A stretch of 36,172 nucleotides of DNA from Caldisericota bacterium (GCA_003566815.1 PXBT01000025.1:1-36172); one strand, 5' to 3'. Shown: positions 6,361 to 14,818, numbered from the stretch's first letter. Translations and numbers: made by a program. Notes: a model not told the origin generated them from the sequence alone.

Positions 6361-7190
6361 AAGGTTTCCTCCTCATCAAAGGCTGACAATAGAAGGGAAG
6401 GGTCTTCTTCATGTTTGAGCGATATAGCTGCAATTCTACGATGAATAGTATCAAGACTTATGTCAGCAGTAATGAGCTCTTCTTCCAGATAGCCAGCCTG
6501 AGCCACTACTTTTCCAAAAGGATCTGCAATCATGCTCCCCCCATAAAAGCAAATACCATCTTCAAAACCTACACGATTGGAAAAAGCAAAATAGATGGTA
6601 TGACGCTCTGCATAGGATCGGGAAGATCTCATAATAAAATCATGAATATTGGGGCCTTTTTCTCCTATGCTCCGAAGAGGCACAGCTGAAGCTGCTATGA
6701 CAAGTTGAGCTTTCTGTATAACCAAGGCCTGCACGGCATCTGCATGCCAGAGATCCCGACAAATCAGCATACCAAGAGTCCATTCATTGACATGAAAGGC
6801 CTGGATGGTTTTTCCTCTGCGAAAATCCTTTAAATCGTCAAACATCCCATTGATTGGCAAGTACACTTTCCTATGAACATGCAGAATGAAACCTTGATGG
6901 AAATATGCTGAAGAAATGGCAAAACCCTGCCCAGGAATGAGCTCAGGAAATCCTGCCACAATATCTATGTCATTTGACCACTGAGCGATTTGATTCAATC
7001 GGTCATCCTGCAAGGTTACAGCAAGATCAGGGGTTAGCTCTTTCAAGCTGTACCCTGAGAGGGACATTTCAGGAAAAATTACCAAATCTACTCCATTATG
7101 CTTTGCCAACTCAACATATCGCTCATGTTTTTGGATATTTGCACTCCATTGGCCAAAATGGGGATGAATTTGCGCCAGAGCTATTTTCAT
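6357..7190 (-). CDS. Carbon-nitrogen hydrolase, likely glutaminase subunit of NAD synthetase
   Basis: A nitrilase-superfamily amidohydrolase of 277 residues. The Glu-Lys-Cys catalytic triad is visible: Glu41 in FPEMSLSGY, Lys108 in HRKVYLP and Cys144 in LICRDLW. The pattern (SGYS, KVYLPINGMFDD, then CRDLWHAD) resembles the N-terminal glutaminase domain of fused glutamine-dependent NAD synthetases as well as stand-alone omega-amidase/nitrilase enzymes. It sits directly before nadE with an ATGA overlap, which supports ammonia supply to NadE. Start ATG 7190 is chosen because AAGGAG lies 8 bases upstream; the ATG at 7196 would be only 2 bases from it. That start also overlaps the queT stop by four bases. 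Confidence 0.85.
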   Translation of the reverse strand: MKIALAQIHPHFGQWSANIQKHERYVELAKHNGVDLVIFPEMSLSGYSLKELTPDLAVTLQDDRLNQIAQWSNDIDIVAGFPELIPGQGFAISSAYFHQGFILHVHRKVYLPINGMFDDLKDFRRGKTIQAFHVNEWTLGMLICRDLWHADAVQALVIQKAQLVIAASAVPLRSIGEKGPNIHDFIMRSSRSYAERHTIYFAFSNRVGFEDGICFYGGSMIADPFGKVVAQAGYLEEELITADISLDTIHRRIAAISLKHEEDPSLLLSAFDEEETL

Positions 7191-7699
7191 AACCATTTCT
7201 CCTTGTATTTTTGAATAAAATGAATCAACATCGAACCTCCGCCTCCCACTGCTATAGCCTGACCTGCTCCTATGGAAAGGGCTACTCCGGCATAGGTTAG
7301 CCAGTGAAAGGATGGGGGCTCATTGATCAAAATTGAAACATACAGACCCACTCCCAGGGCGTTGATGATAATGGGAGGCAAAATACCCCAATAAGGATTG
7401 CCTGTTCTCCTAAGGTAATAGGTCAATCCTCCTGCGCATAGGGTACAGAGGGATCCAAAAATGTAATCTATCCATCCAAATGGAGAAGCAAGATTGGCCA
7501 CAAAACATCCCAAAGTCAGTCCCCAAATAGCTTCAGGAAAAAAGAAAGGCAATACTGTTAATATTTCAGAAAATCGTACCTGTACTGGGCCGTAGCTGAT
7601 AGGTGCAAGCAAAACTGCAAGGCTGGCATATAGAGCAGCGATAATAGCACCTCGAATTAAAAAACGCAGATGCGGGGGTTGTTTTTTTTTAATCTCCAT
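7187..7699 (-). CDS. queT: QueT family queuosine-precursor ECF transporter S component
   Basis: A small membrane protein of 170 residues with about five or six helices. It carries the QueT (DUF988) pattern: SYGPVQVRFSEILTVLPFF (about residues 34-52), then GLTLGCFVANLASPFG and a Gly-rich end. QueT proteins are substrate-binding subunits of ECF importers and are associated with uptake of queuosine precursors such as preQ1 or queuine. Elsewhere the gene often follows a preQ1 riboswitch. None fits here, because the gene starts inside the end of rnj (11-base overlap) and must be co-transcribed with it. No ribosome site is clear, so translational coupling to rnj is likely. Confidence 0.88.
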   Translation of the reverse strand: MEIKKKQPPHLRFLIRGAIIAALYASLAVLLAPISYGPVQVRFSEILTVLPFFFPEAIWGLTLGCFVANLASPFGWIDYIFGSLCTLCAGGLTYYLRRTGNPYWGILPPIIINALGVGLYVSILINEPPSFHWLTYAGVALSIGAGQAIAVGGGGSMLIHFIQKYKEKWL

Positions 7700-9392
7700 T
7701 TTTCATCACGGTAACAAAAATGACGGGTTTTCGACGCATTTCTGAGGATACTGCACCAGATATACAGCCTTTGAGCATAATTTCCAAATCTTTTTCATTG
7801 CCTCGCTGTGTTGACCATTTATTGACTACTTCATTGATCTGGGCTGCTATTTTTTTATAAATATCACTGGATATCCTTGAAGACAATAAGCCCTTGGTTT
7901 CGATGATGGGCTGAGCACTCATTTTTCGAGTTTTGGCATCAATGAGAACTACAGCATTGACCACTCCTTCTCGGGATAATCTTCTGCGCTCATCAATTAC
8001 GGAAGGCTCTATGTCGCCAATGGTTTTCCCATCAATCATCACTGGAGCAGCTGGTACCCTACCTGATCGAAAAAGACGGTTGGGCTGTACGGTAATGACA
8101 TCGCCATTTTCTACAATGCGAGTATTTTTTTCCAGCACTCCAGTTTCATGAGCTACTTTGCAATGAGCATGCATCATGCGGTATTCTCCATGAACAGGGA
8201 TAAAGAAAGTAGGTTTGATGAGGGAAAGCATGGTGCGCAAATCTTCTTTTGCTCCATGGCCCGAAACATGCACATGATCCTGACGATAAATCACATTGGC
8301 CCCCATTTTTAACAGACTATCGATCACTTTATTGACATAGGCCTCATTGCCAGGTATGGGATCAGCAGAGATAATGACCGTATCCCCCTTTTTTATCTTC
8401 AGGTTTTCATGCTTGTTGCTGGCTAATCTTGTAAGCCCTGAAAATGGCTCGCCTTGAGTTCCAGTGGCAAGAATCAATTGCTCGTGATCTTTTAGCTTTT
8501 CTAAATCTCCGTAGCTTATCATCTGATCTTTGGGGATTTTAGCGTAGCCCAGGCGATTGGCAACTTGAATCACATTCATAATGGATTTGCCATCAACCAA
8601 AATTTTTCTTTTTACACGAAGAGCAATATCAAAAACTTGCAAAACTCTGTGGAGATTGGTAGAGAAAGTGGCTAAAATTACTCTTCCTGCAGATAATCGT
8701 ATCAATTCTTCCAGTCGTTTTCCCACCAGTCTTTCAGAGCCGGTGTAACCATCTTCATCTGCATTGGTGCTATCTCCAAGATAAAGCAGGACTCCTCTTT
8801 TTCCAATTTCACCAAATCGAGGCAAATCAATGGGCTTGTTGTCAATGGGAGTAAGGTCTATTTTGAAATCACCTGAATGGACAATGCTTCCAATGCTGGT
8901 ACGAAAAACAGTAGCGCACCCATCGGGGATAGAATGGTTGACGCGAATAAATTGTACTTCTGTTTTTCCAATTTTATGCGTCGAGGGCAATTCAATCGTT
9001 TTAAAGTTTACATTTTTACTCAAATAAGAAGGCATTTCTTCTTTTAAAATACCGATAGTTAGTGCAGTGGCATAGACAGGGACATTGACCTGGTCTATGA
9101 AATAACGGAGGGCCCCAATATGGTCTGCATGACCGTGGGAAAGAATGATGCCTTTCAGTTTGTGTTTGTTTTCCAATAGGAAGGAAAAATCAGGGATGAC
9201 TTTGTCGATACCCAACATTTCCACTCTGGGAAACATAAATCCTGCATCCACTAAAATCATTTCGTTGTCAATCTCAAAAACGGTCATGTTTTTGCCTATT
9301 TCTCCGACACCGCCGAGAAATATAACGCGAATATTAGTGGGTTTGTTAAAGGGTTTGTTTACATTTTTTTTAATCATAGTTTTGTCTTTCAT
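7689..9392 (-). CDS. rnj: Ribonuclease J
   Basis: A metallo-beta-lactamase/beta-CASP ribonuclease of 567 residues with 5'-3' exonuclease and endonuclease activity, central to mRNA decay and rRNA maturation in Gram-positives. The metal motif HGHADH is at residues 86-91, preceded by IFLGGVGEIGKNM and a conserved LVDAGFMFP. Later come NHSIPDG, HSGDFKID, LGDSTNA, the beta-CASP region with ATGTQGEP and HVSGHG, and a C-terminal domain of about 120 residues. An alternative start at ATG 9377 would remove five residues and reduce the overlap with the UDG gene from 23 to 8 bases. Neither start has a strong ribosome site, so I keep 9392. It lies in the same cluster as pnp, its 3'-5' counterpart. Confidence 0.95.
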   Translation of the reverse strand: MKDKTMIKKNVNKPFNKPTNIRVIFLGGVGEIGKNMTVFEIDNEMILVDAGFMFPRVEMLGIDKVIPDFSFLLENKHKLKGIILSHGHADHIGALRYFIDQVNVPVYATALTIGILKEEMPSYLSKNVNFKTIELPSTHKIGKTEVQFIRVNHSIPDGCATVFRTSIGSIVHSGDFKIDLTPIDNKPIDLPRFGEIGKRGVLLYLGDSTNADEDGYTGSERLVGKRLEELIRLSAGRVILATFSTNLHRVLQVFDIALRVKRKILVDGKSIMNVIQVANRLGYAKIPKDQMISYGDLEKLKDHEQLILATGTQGEPFSGLTRLASNKHENLKIKKGDTVIISADPIPGNEAYVNKVIDSLLKMGANVIYRQDHVHVSGHGAKEDLRTMLSLIKPTFFIPVHGEYRMMHAHCKVAHETGVLEKNTRIVENGDVITVQPNRLFRSGRVPAAPVMIDGKTIGDIEPSVIDERRRLSREGVVNAVVLIDAKTRKMSAQPIIETKGLLSSRISSDIYKKIAAQINEVVNKWSTQRGNEKDLEIMLKGCISGAVSSEMRRKPVIFVTVMKNGD

Positions 9393-9969
9393 TTTCTTTC
9401 ATAAGTTTGTTTAAAGTTAAAAAATCTTTTTTCATTTGTTCGTAGGTTTCTCTTCTATAAAGAGAGGCTGCTGGGTGAAAAACAGGAAAAAATTTCATGC
9501 CCTGATGGTCAATAAGTGAACCTCTGACCTGGGAAATGGATCTTGTATTGCCCAGCAAGGCTGTTAATGCTGCATTACCAAGGAGAACAATAATCTGAGG
9601 CTCAATCATGGCAATCTGTGCCAGTAGAAAATCTTCGCAGGCTTTAATTTCCTCCAGATGAGGAGTTCGATTGCCTGGAGGCCTGCATTTGACTGCATTT
9701 CCTATAAACACATCATTTCTATGCAATCCTATGGATTCAAGTAATTGATCCAATACTTTACCTGCCTGACCTACAAAAGGTCTTCCCATTTTGTCCTCAG
9801 TAACTCCTGGGCCTTCACCTACCAGCATAAGTTCTGCATCCAAAGATCCTTCTCCTGGTACCGGATGGAGTCGTTTTTCGTGCAGGGTGCATTTGGTGCA
9901 TTTTGCAATCTCAGAACATAGTGCCTCAAATAAATCTTTTTTGGCAGCTTGCTGAGTACTGCTTTTCAT
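9370..9969 (-). CDS. Uracil-DNA glycosylase, family 4 (Fe-S)
   Basis: Removes uracil from DNA at the start of base-excision repair. It is 199 residues, usual for this family. Four cysteines that would hold a 4Fe-4S cluster are in the family pattern: Cys24 and Cys27 (CTKC), Cys95 (KCRPPGNR) and Cys111 (ACEDF). The water-activating motif GEGPG is at residues 51-55, followed by ED and GRPFVGQAG; the late FHPAASL carries the HP(A/S) motif. The gene starts 10 bases after pnp and runs into rnj. The endonuclease IV-like gene at the head of the cluster would act on the abasic sites it makes. Confidence 0.93.
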   Translation of the reverse strand: MKSSTQQAAKKDLFEALCSEIAKCTKCTLHEKRLHPVPGEGSLDAELMLVGEGPGVTEDKMGRPFVGQAGKVLDQLLESIGLHRNDVFIGNAVKCRPPGNRTPHLEEIKACEDFLLAQIAMIEPQIIVLLGNAALTALLGNTRSISQVRGSLIDHQGMKFFPVFHPAASLYRRETYEQMKKDFLTLNKLMKENERQNYD

Positions 9970-9979
9970 AAGTCAACAG

Positions 9980-12064
9980 CTAAATATCTTTCATTGATAG
10001 GCTGATCCTTCCTTGCTCATCAATGCCAATCACTTTTACCATGACTTCCTGACCCATTTGAAGCACATCTTCAACTTTGTTGATTCGCTGATGTGATATT
10101 TGTGATATGTGTAACAGCCCATCCTTGCCTCGTTGAATTTCAACAAAAGCACCAAATTCACGAATATTAACCACTTTTCCTTTGTATAGTTTGCCTACTT
10201 CAATGTCATCAATAACAGCATGAATGGCATCCAGCGCCAGGATCATTCTTTGTTCATCGGGTGATGTGACATATACTTTTCCATCGGGCTCGATATCAAT
10301 TTTTGCCTCTGTTTCTTCAATGATTTTTTTGATAACTTTGCCTTGAGGACCAATGAGATCACCAATTTTATCCGTTTTAATTTGTAGTACTTTGAGTCTT
10401 GGGGCGTATCTGGATAGATTTTCACGGGGTTTTTGTATGGCCTGCTCCATCTGATCCAGAATATGAAGCCGAGCTTTTTTTGCTTGCTCCAAGCCTTCTT
10501 CGATAATCTCAAGCGATATCATATCTTTTTTTACATCCATTTGGAGTGCAGTGATGCCCTTTCGAGTGCCCGCCACTTTGAAGTCCATGTCCCCTGTGGC
10601 ATCTTCGACACCCTGGATATCAGTCAGGATACGGTATTCGTCTCCTTCGGAAATAAGTCCCATGGCAATTCCTGCCACCCCGCTGCTAACGGGAACTCCG
10701 GCATCCATTAAAGCCAGGGTGCTGCCACAAACAGAAGCCATTGAGCTTGACCCATTGGACTCAAGGACTTCAGAAACCACATGGATGGTGTAGGCAAAGT
10801 CTTCTTCAGGTGGAATAACAGGAATTAGAGCTCGCTCCGCCAATGCTCCGTGTCCTACTTCTCTTCTTCCTGGACCTCGATTGGGTCGAGTTTCTCCTAC
10901 GCTAAAGGCAGGAAAGTTGTAATAGTGCATATAGTGTTTGATTTCTTCATCATACAGGCCTTCTATGAGTTGACCCTCCCCTTTGGAACCAAGAGTAACC
11001 AAAGAAAGCACTTGAGTTTGCCCTCTTCTGAACAAGCCTGATCCATGCACTCGGGGCAGTAGTCCCACTTCCATGGTTAATGGGCGAACCTCATCCACTT
11101 TTCTTCCATCAGGGCGCATATTTTCTTTAACAATCTTTCGCCGGACATAAGCTTCAATGTAATCATCAAAAGCCAGCTCCAAGTCGCTCTTTCTTTCTTC
11201 GAAAGTTGATTCGAGCTCCATTAACAAATCTTTTTTTAATTGACTTACTGCATTTTCTCGTTGAAGTTTGTTGGGGTTAAATAAAGTATCTTCAATTTTA
11301 CTTGAGAGATATTTATCGACAGCTTCTTTTGCATCTGCTGGGGTCTCTGGAGCATGAATAACAATTTTTTCTTTTGGATGGGCTGCTTTAATAAATTCTT
11401 CCTGGAATTGAAGAAAATCTTTGTTGGCACGATGAGCTTCTTGAAAGGCTTGTGCAATTTTTTCTTCTGCCAATTCTTTGGCTCCGCATTCTACCATTAA
11501 TATGGATTGATGGTTTTGAGCTACTACCATATCAAGTGTATCATCATTTTCACTGGAGGGTAATTCGTTAATAACCCATTGATCATTTTTTAGTCCTACT
11601 CGGACAGCAGAGACAGGACCATTGAAAGGTATTTCAGATATGGAAAGCGCTATGGAAGCTCCCTGAATGGCTAATATATCACCAGAGTGAATACCATCAG
11701 AAGACAATACATAACACATGATCTGAACTTCATTGCGAAGATAATCTGGAAATAAAGGTCGAAGAGGTCGATCTACCAGGCGAGATTTTAAAATTTCATA
11801 GTCTGTTGGGCGACCACCGCGTTTAAAAAAACCTCCTGGAATTTTTCCGGCAGCATACATTTTTTCCATATAGTCAACGGTTAAAGGAAAGAAGCTGATT
11901 TCTTCTCTGGGTTCTTTTGCCATGGTTACACAGCTCAGCACAAGAGTATCGCCAGCTCGAATGAGCACGGAAGCACTGGCCTGGTTGGCCATTTTTCCCA
12001 CATTGACAGCATAATTTACGCCATGAAGGGTTTTTTGGAAGTTCAGTTCATTAATATCTTGCAT
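9980..12064 (-). CDS. pnp: Polyribonucleotide nucleotidyltransferase (PNPase)
   Basis: A phosphorolytic 3'-5' exoribonuclease of 694 residues, full length. Order: first RNase PH domain (about 10-140), linker helical domain, second RNase PH domain with the catalytic segment DATGDMDFKVAGT (about 480-495), KH domain (about 553-615, with GDLIGPQGKVIKKI) and S1 domain (about 620-692). It degrades mRNA with inorganic phosphate and can add tails in reverse. It follows rpsO by 15 bases, the classical rpsO-pnp order. An AAGGA site precedes ATG 12064. No separate promoter is evident in the short gap. Confidence 0.98.
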   Translation of the reverse strand: MQDINELNFQKTLHGVNYAVNVGKMANQASASVLIRAGDTLVLSCVTMAKEPREEISFFPLTVDYMEKMYAAGKIPGGFFKRGGRPTDYEILKSRLVDRPLRPLFPDYLRNEVQIMCYVLSSDGIHSGDILAIQGASIALSISEIPFNGPVSAVRVGLKNDQWVINELPSSENDDTLDMVVAQNHQSILMVECGAKELAEEKIAQAFQEAHRANKDFLQFQEEFIKAAHPKEKIVIHAPETPADAKEAVDKYLSSKIEDTLFNPNKLQRENAVSQLKKDLLMELESTFEERKSDLELAFDDYIEAYVRRKIVKENMRPDGRKVDEVRPLTMEVGLLPRVHGSGLFRRGQTQVLSLVTLGSKGEGQLIEGLYDEEIKHYMHYYNFPAFSVGETRPNRGPGRREVGHGALAERALIPVIPPEEDFAYTIHVVSEVLESNGSSSMASVCGSTLALMDAGVPVSSGVAGIAMGLISEGDEYRILTDIQGVEDATGDMDFKVAGTRKGITALQMDVKKDMISLEIIEEGLEQAKKARLHILDQMEQAIQKPRENLSRYAPRLKVLQIKTDKIGDLIGPQGKVIKKIIEETEAKIDIEPDGKVYVTSPDEQRMILALDAIHAVIDDIEVGKLYKGKVVNIREFGAFVEIQRGKDGLLHISQISHQRINKVEDVLQMGQEVMVKVIGIDEQGRISLSMKDI

Positions 12065-12079
12065 TTACATATTCCTTTT

Positions 12080-12352
12080 TTATTTAATCGGTCGAATACC
12101 CAAGCGTTTAATAACTTCAAGATAGCGTTCATGCTCATTTTTCTTTAGGTATTTTAGCAATCTTCTACGATGTCCAACAATCTTCAACAGACCTCTTCTG
12201 GAACTATGGTCATGTTTGTGGTCTTTAAGGTGCTCAGACAGCGTCTGGATTCTTCGACTCAGCAATGCGATTTGCACTTCTGGGGAGCCAGTGTCTTCTT
12301 CGTTGATCTTAAAATCTTGAATAATTCTTTCTTTTTCCTCTTTTGGTAACAT
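12080..12352 (-). CDS. rpsO: 30S ribosomal protein S15
   Basis: A ribosomal protein that binds the central domain of 16S rRNA early in 30S assembly. It is 90 residues and matches S15 throughout: [32 protein letters not shown]-type segment and [11 protein letters not shown]. The start is placed at ATG 12352 because GGAGG lies 9 bases upstream; an ATG at 12361 directly abuts GGAGG and cannot use it. Upstream, CACCT/AGGTG (12381-12397) forms a small leader hairpin. S15 controls its own mRNA in several bacteria, but I cannot show that here. Confidence 0.97.
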   Translation of the reverse strand: MLPKEEKERIIQDFKINEEDTGSPEVQIALLSRRIQTLSEHLKDHKHDHSSRRGLLKIVGHRRRLLKYLKKNEHERYLEVIKRLGIRPIK

Positions 12353-12430
12353 TGATATCATCCTCCATTAAAATTTAATTCACCTTAAACATAGGTGGTC
12401 GCTGAGGAAACAAACCCCCATGTGAAAGGC

Positions 12431-12460
12431 AAGCATATATAATTATATATGCTTTTTTTT
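12431..12460. other. 24-base perfect palindrome with flanking T8 (plus) tract
   Basis: AAGCATATATAA followed by its exact complement TTATATATGCTT (12431-12454), with six further Ts to 12460 on the plus strand. Read on the plus strand it has the form of an intrinsic terminator, but no plus-strand gene precedes it, so it could only stop antisense transcripts. Read on the minus strand it is a hairpin with a leading A tract, about 80 bases before rpsO, and could lie at the 5' end of the rpsO-pnp mRNA. Confidence 0.55.
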
Positions 12461-12462
12461 GG

Positions 12463-12493
12463 AATATAAGGGGGGGGGAATAAAATAGGTTAA
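12463..12493 (-). promoter_or_regulatory. Weak candidate rpsO promoter containing a C9 tract
   Basis: On the minus strand TTAACC (12493-12488) and TATATT (12468-12463) are 19 bases apart, and the spacer contains nine consecutive C (12478-12470). The -35 match is poor and the spacer is longer than the 17-base optimum. If real, gain or loss of C residues would tune the promoter. The tract is certain; the promoter is speculative. rpsO could instead be read from the nfo promoter. Confidence 0.25.
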
Positions 12494-12514
12494 ATCTATA
12501 TGTATTTTATTTTC

Positions 12515-13384
12515 TTAAAATACCCATGGCATAGATGAAGCAGAAGAATTAGCTTCTGGATCTCTTGCGTTTGCCTGGATAAGCTTTTTTAGTCTTTCAA
12601 CAGAGGCATTTAATTCTTCAAAAGGGGCAGCTGGGGGCTCCATAATTAATGGCAAGTCTTTGTCAAAAAGAGATAACAATGCGCCCAATGCTCCAAGACC
12701 AATGCATCCTTTTCCAATATGCTCATGCCTATCCTTGAAACTCCCAAAAGGCTCTTTTGAATCGTTTAAATGAAGGAGAGCGATATGTTTAAAAAAATCA
12801 GGATATTGTTTTTTTAATTGAGTAGCGGATTCCCTGTTTTCAAAGCGATAAGCTGAAGCAAACAAATGTGCTGAATCCAGGCATATATTGGTTGGAGTCC
12901 ATTGTTCAATAGTTTCTGCAAGGTTGCCCAACAGGGATAGATCGCATCCATATGAATCTTTGGGGTAAGCTGTATTTTCCAGGATCAATGGTGTTTGGAT
13001 CATAGAATCAAAAAAAATGGTTGACAATTCATCATTCAGCGATTTTATGGTCAGAGTCTTTCGAAGGTTAACATGCACAATAAGTCCATCGATGCCCATG
13101 TTTTCACAGGATTCAAGCAGGCGACGAAGAATTCTGAAACTCCGAAGCCTCTGATACCTTGTCATTCCTTGAATGCTGATATGATCAGGAGCATGGATAA
13201 ATATTTTTTGCAATTGATGATTTTTCTTTAGTTGTTCAAACAAGCTTTGAAAATGAAATCTTGTTTTGGGAACCCCAAAAGCAGAGGGATGAACTACGAT
13301 CTGGCAAGCTTGAATCTGCAATATATCAATAATTTTTGCCCAACGGTCAAGAGCCTGTTTTCCTGATATTTGAATCCCAATCAT
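12515..13384 (-). CDS. Endonuclease IV-like AP endonuclease
   Basis: A TIM-barrel, three-zinc AP endonuclease of the Nfo family, 289 residues. All nine metal ligands of E. coli endonuclease IV have counterparts: His64 (HAPD), His104 (VHVN), Glu136 (LENTA), Asp170 and His173 (LDSAH), His205 (HLNDSK), Asp218 and His220 (DRH) and Glu249 (MEP). The segment DRHEHIGKGCIG is near consensus. The first 60 residues and the motif flanks differ from typical Nfo (HAPD for HAPY, LDSAH for LDTCH), so it may be a divergent subgroup. It would cut at abasic sites, including those left by the UDG encoded in the same cluster. No ribosome site precedes ATG 13384. Confidence 0.85.
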   Translation of the reverse strand: MIGIQISGKQALDRWAKIIDILQIQACQIVVHPSAFGVPKTRFHFQSLFEQLKKNHQLQKIFIHAPDHISIQGMTRYQRLRSFRILRRLLESCENMGIDGLIVHVNLRKTLTIKSLNDELSTIFFDSMIQTPLILENTAYPKDSYGCDLSLLGNLAETIEQWTPTNICLDSAHLFASAYRFENRESATQLKKQYPDFFKHIALLHLNDSKEPFGSFKDRHEHIGKGCIGLGALGALLSLFDKDLPLIMEPPAAPFEELNASVERLKKLIQANARDPEANSSASSMPWVF

Positions 13385-13400
13385 TTCATAATACTATAAT
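13370..13400 (+). promoter_or_regulatory. Possible promoter of lpdA
   Basis: TTGAAT (13370-13375), a 19-base spacer and a perfect TATAAT (13395-13400). It would give a leader of about 55 bases to ATG 13463. It physically overlaps the minus-strand promoter of the nfo-like gene, so the two could not be occupied at once. The long spacer lowers confidence. Confidence 0.4.
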
Positions 13401-13421
13401 AAGGTTGAAGTTATAGTGCAA
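13393..13421 (-). promoter_or_regulatory. Promoter of the nfo-like gene, probably leaderless
   Basis: The minus strand has TTGCAC (13421-13416), exactly 17 bases, then TATAGT (13398-13393). Initiation 6-7 bases later falls at about 13386, within 1-3 bases of the ATG at 13384. Together with the absence of a Shine-Dalgarno sequence this predicts a leaderless or nearly leaderless mRNA. Confidence 0.55.
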
Positions 13422-13462
13422 AATTCTTTTTTTTAAAATGTGACTTGAGCAAGGAGGAAGCA

Positions 13463-14818
13463 ATGAAAGTAGTGGTTATTGGTGGAGGCCCGGGAGGATA
13501 TGTTGCAGCATTGCATGCAGTACAGTCAGGAGCAGAAGTCCACTTGATTGAAAAAGGTCATTTGGGGGGAACTTGTGTTAATAGAGGATGTATTCCCACC
13601 AAAGCCCTGCTTAAGGCTGTTCACCCTATTGTTGAGACTAAAAGGTATAAGGCTATGGGGATTGATATGAGCAGCATAGAGATGGATGTAGCTAAAATCC
13701 GTTCTCATGCGCAAAAATCTGCTCAATTGTCGCGAAAAGGAATTGAATATTTGTTAAATAAACGCTCGGTCGCCATCATACAAGGAGAAGCTATAGGGGC
13801 TTCAAATTCTTTCATTGAAGTAAAAGCATCGGATGGAGAAAAAAAACAGATTGAATTTGATAAGCTCATCATTGCTACAGGTTCAGAGCCTGCCCTTATC
13901 CCAGGCATGGAAATGGATGGAGAGCGTGTTATTACAAGCAATGAAGCCTTACTGATGAAAAAAATTCCATCCACCCTGTTGATTGTGGGAGGAGGAGTGA
14001 TTGGGATTGAAATGGCCACTATCTATCAAGCTCTGGGTTCCAGGGTAAGTATTGTGGAAATGATGCCACAGTTGCTTCCAGGAGAAGACAGAGAATGTGC
14101 GGATATTTTAGCTCAAATGCTAATGAAAATGGGCATTCAGGTATGGACTCAACAGAAAATTGAGAAAATTGAAAACAGAACCGATAGTTGTAATGTATGT
14201 CTCAATAAAAATAATACCATTATTGAGGAAGATTTTGAACAGATATTGCTTGCCACTGGAAGAAAAGCTCTAATGCCTCAACCTTTGCTGAAAGATTTGG
14301 GTGTCCAATCAAATGCTAAAGGGGTACAGGTGAATGAATGGATGGAAACCAGCCAGCCAGGTGTGTATGCGATCGGTGATGTGAATGGAGTTTCTTTGCT
14401 GGCTCATACAGCCTTCAAAGAAGCAAAAATAGCTTGCAGGCACTTATTGGGTGAAACTACGGAGCCTATGAATTATCATTCAGTGCCCAGGGTGGTCTAT
14501 TCCATCCCCGAATTTGCTGCAACTGGATCCATCGAAGAGGGGAAAATATATACTTTTCCTTATGCCGCCAATGGAAGAGCCAGAGCTTGCAACATAAGAG
14601 AGGGTCTGATAAAAATTGCCATTCAGGATAATTGCATCACCGGATGCACTATATTGGGAGAAAATGCATCTGATATGATTACTTTTGCAAGCCTTGCCAT
14701 TGAAGAAAAGATGGATCTACATCGTTTGGGAGAAATAGTGTTTCCACATCCTACTTTTTCAGAAGTCATAGCAGATGTAATTGAGGTAGCTTTGGGCAAA
14801 CCTATTCATTTAGCCTGA
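13463..14818 (+). CDS. lpdA: Dihydrolipoamide dehydrogenase (E3)
   Basis: An FAD-dependent disulfide oxidoreductase of 451 residues that re-oxidizes dihydrolipoyl groups with NAD+. The FAD motif GGGPGG begins at residue 7; the redox disulfide is Cys38/Cys43 in GGTCVNRGCIPTK; a second Rossmann motif GGGVIG for NAD is near residue 176; GDVNG binds FAD; the C-terminal catalytic pair is His429/Glu434 in HPTFSE. ATG 13463 is chosen over TTG 13445 because AAGGAGG (13451-13457) is 5 bases upstream. No E1, E2, glycine-cleavage or lipoate gene is in the window, so its partner complex is unknown. Related flavoproteins such as mercuric reductase lack this C-terminal pair. Confidence 0.9.
   Translation: MKVVVIGGGPGGYVAALHAVQSGAEVHLIEKGHLGGTCVNRGCIPTKALLKAVHPIVETKRYKAMGIDMSSIEMDVAKIRSHAQKSAQLSRKGIEYLLNKRSVAIIQGEAIGASNSFIEVKASDGEKKQIEFDKLIIATGSEPALIPGMEMDGERVITSNEALLMKKIPSTLLIVGGGVIGIEMATIYQALGSRVSIVEMMPQLLPGEDRECADILAQMLMKMGIQVWTQQKIEKIENRTDSCNVCLNKNNTIIEEDFEQILLATGRKALMPQPLLKDLGVQSNAKGVQVNEWMETSQPGVYAIGDVNGVSLLAHTAFKEAKIACRHLLGETTEPMNYHSVPRVVYSIPEFAATGSIEEGKIYTFPYAANGRARACNIREGLIKIAIQDNCITGCTILGENASDMITFASLAIEEKMDLHRLGEIVFPHPTFSEVIADVIEVALGKPIHLA

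Noticed and set aside
7690-7760. preQ1 riboswitch expected before queT
   Set aside because: The queT start overlaps the rnj coding end and the preceding bases are ordinary rnj codons with no aptamer pattern.
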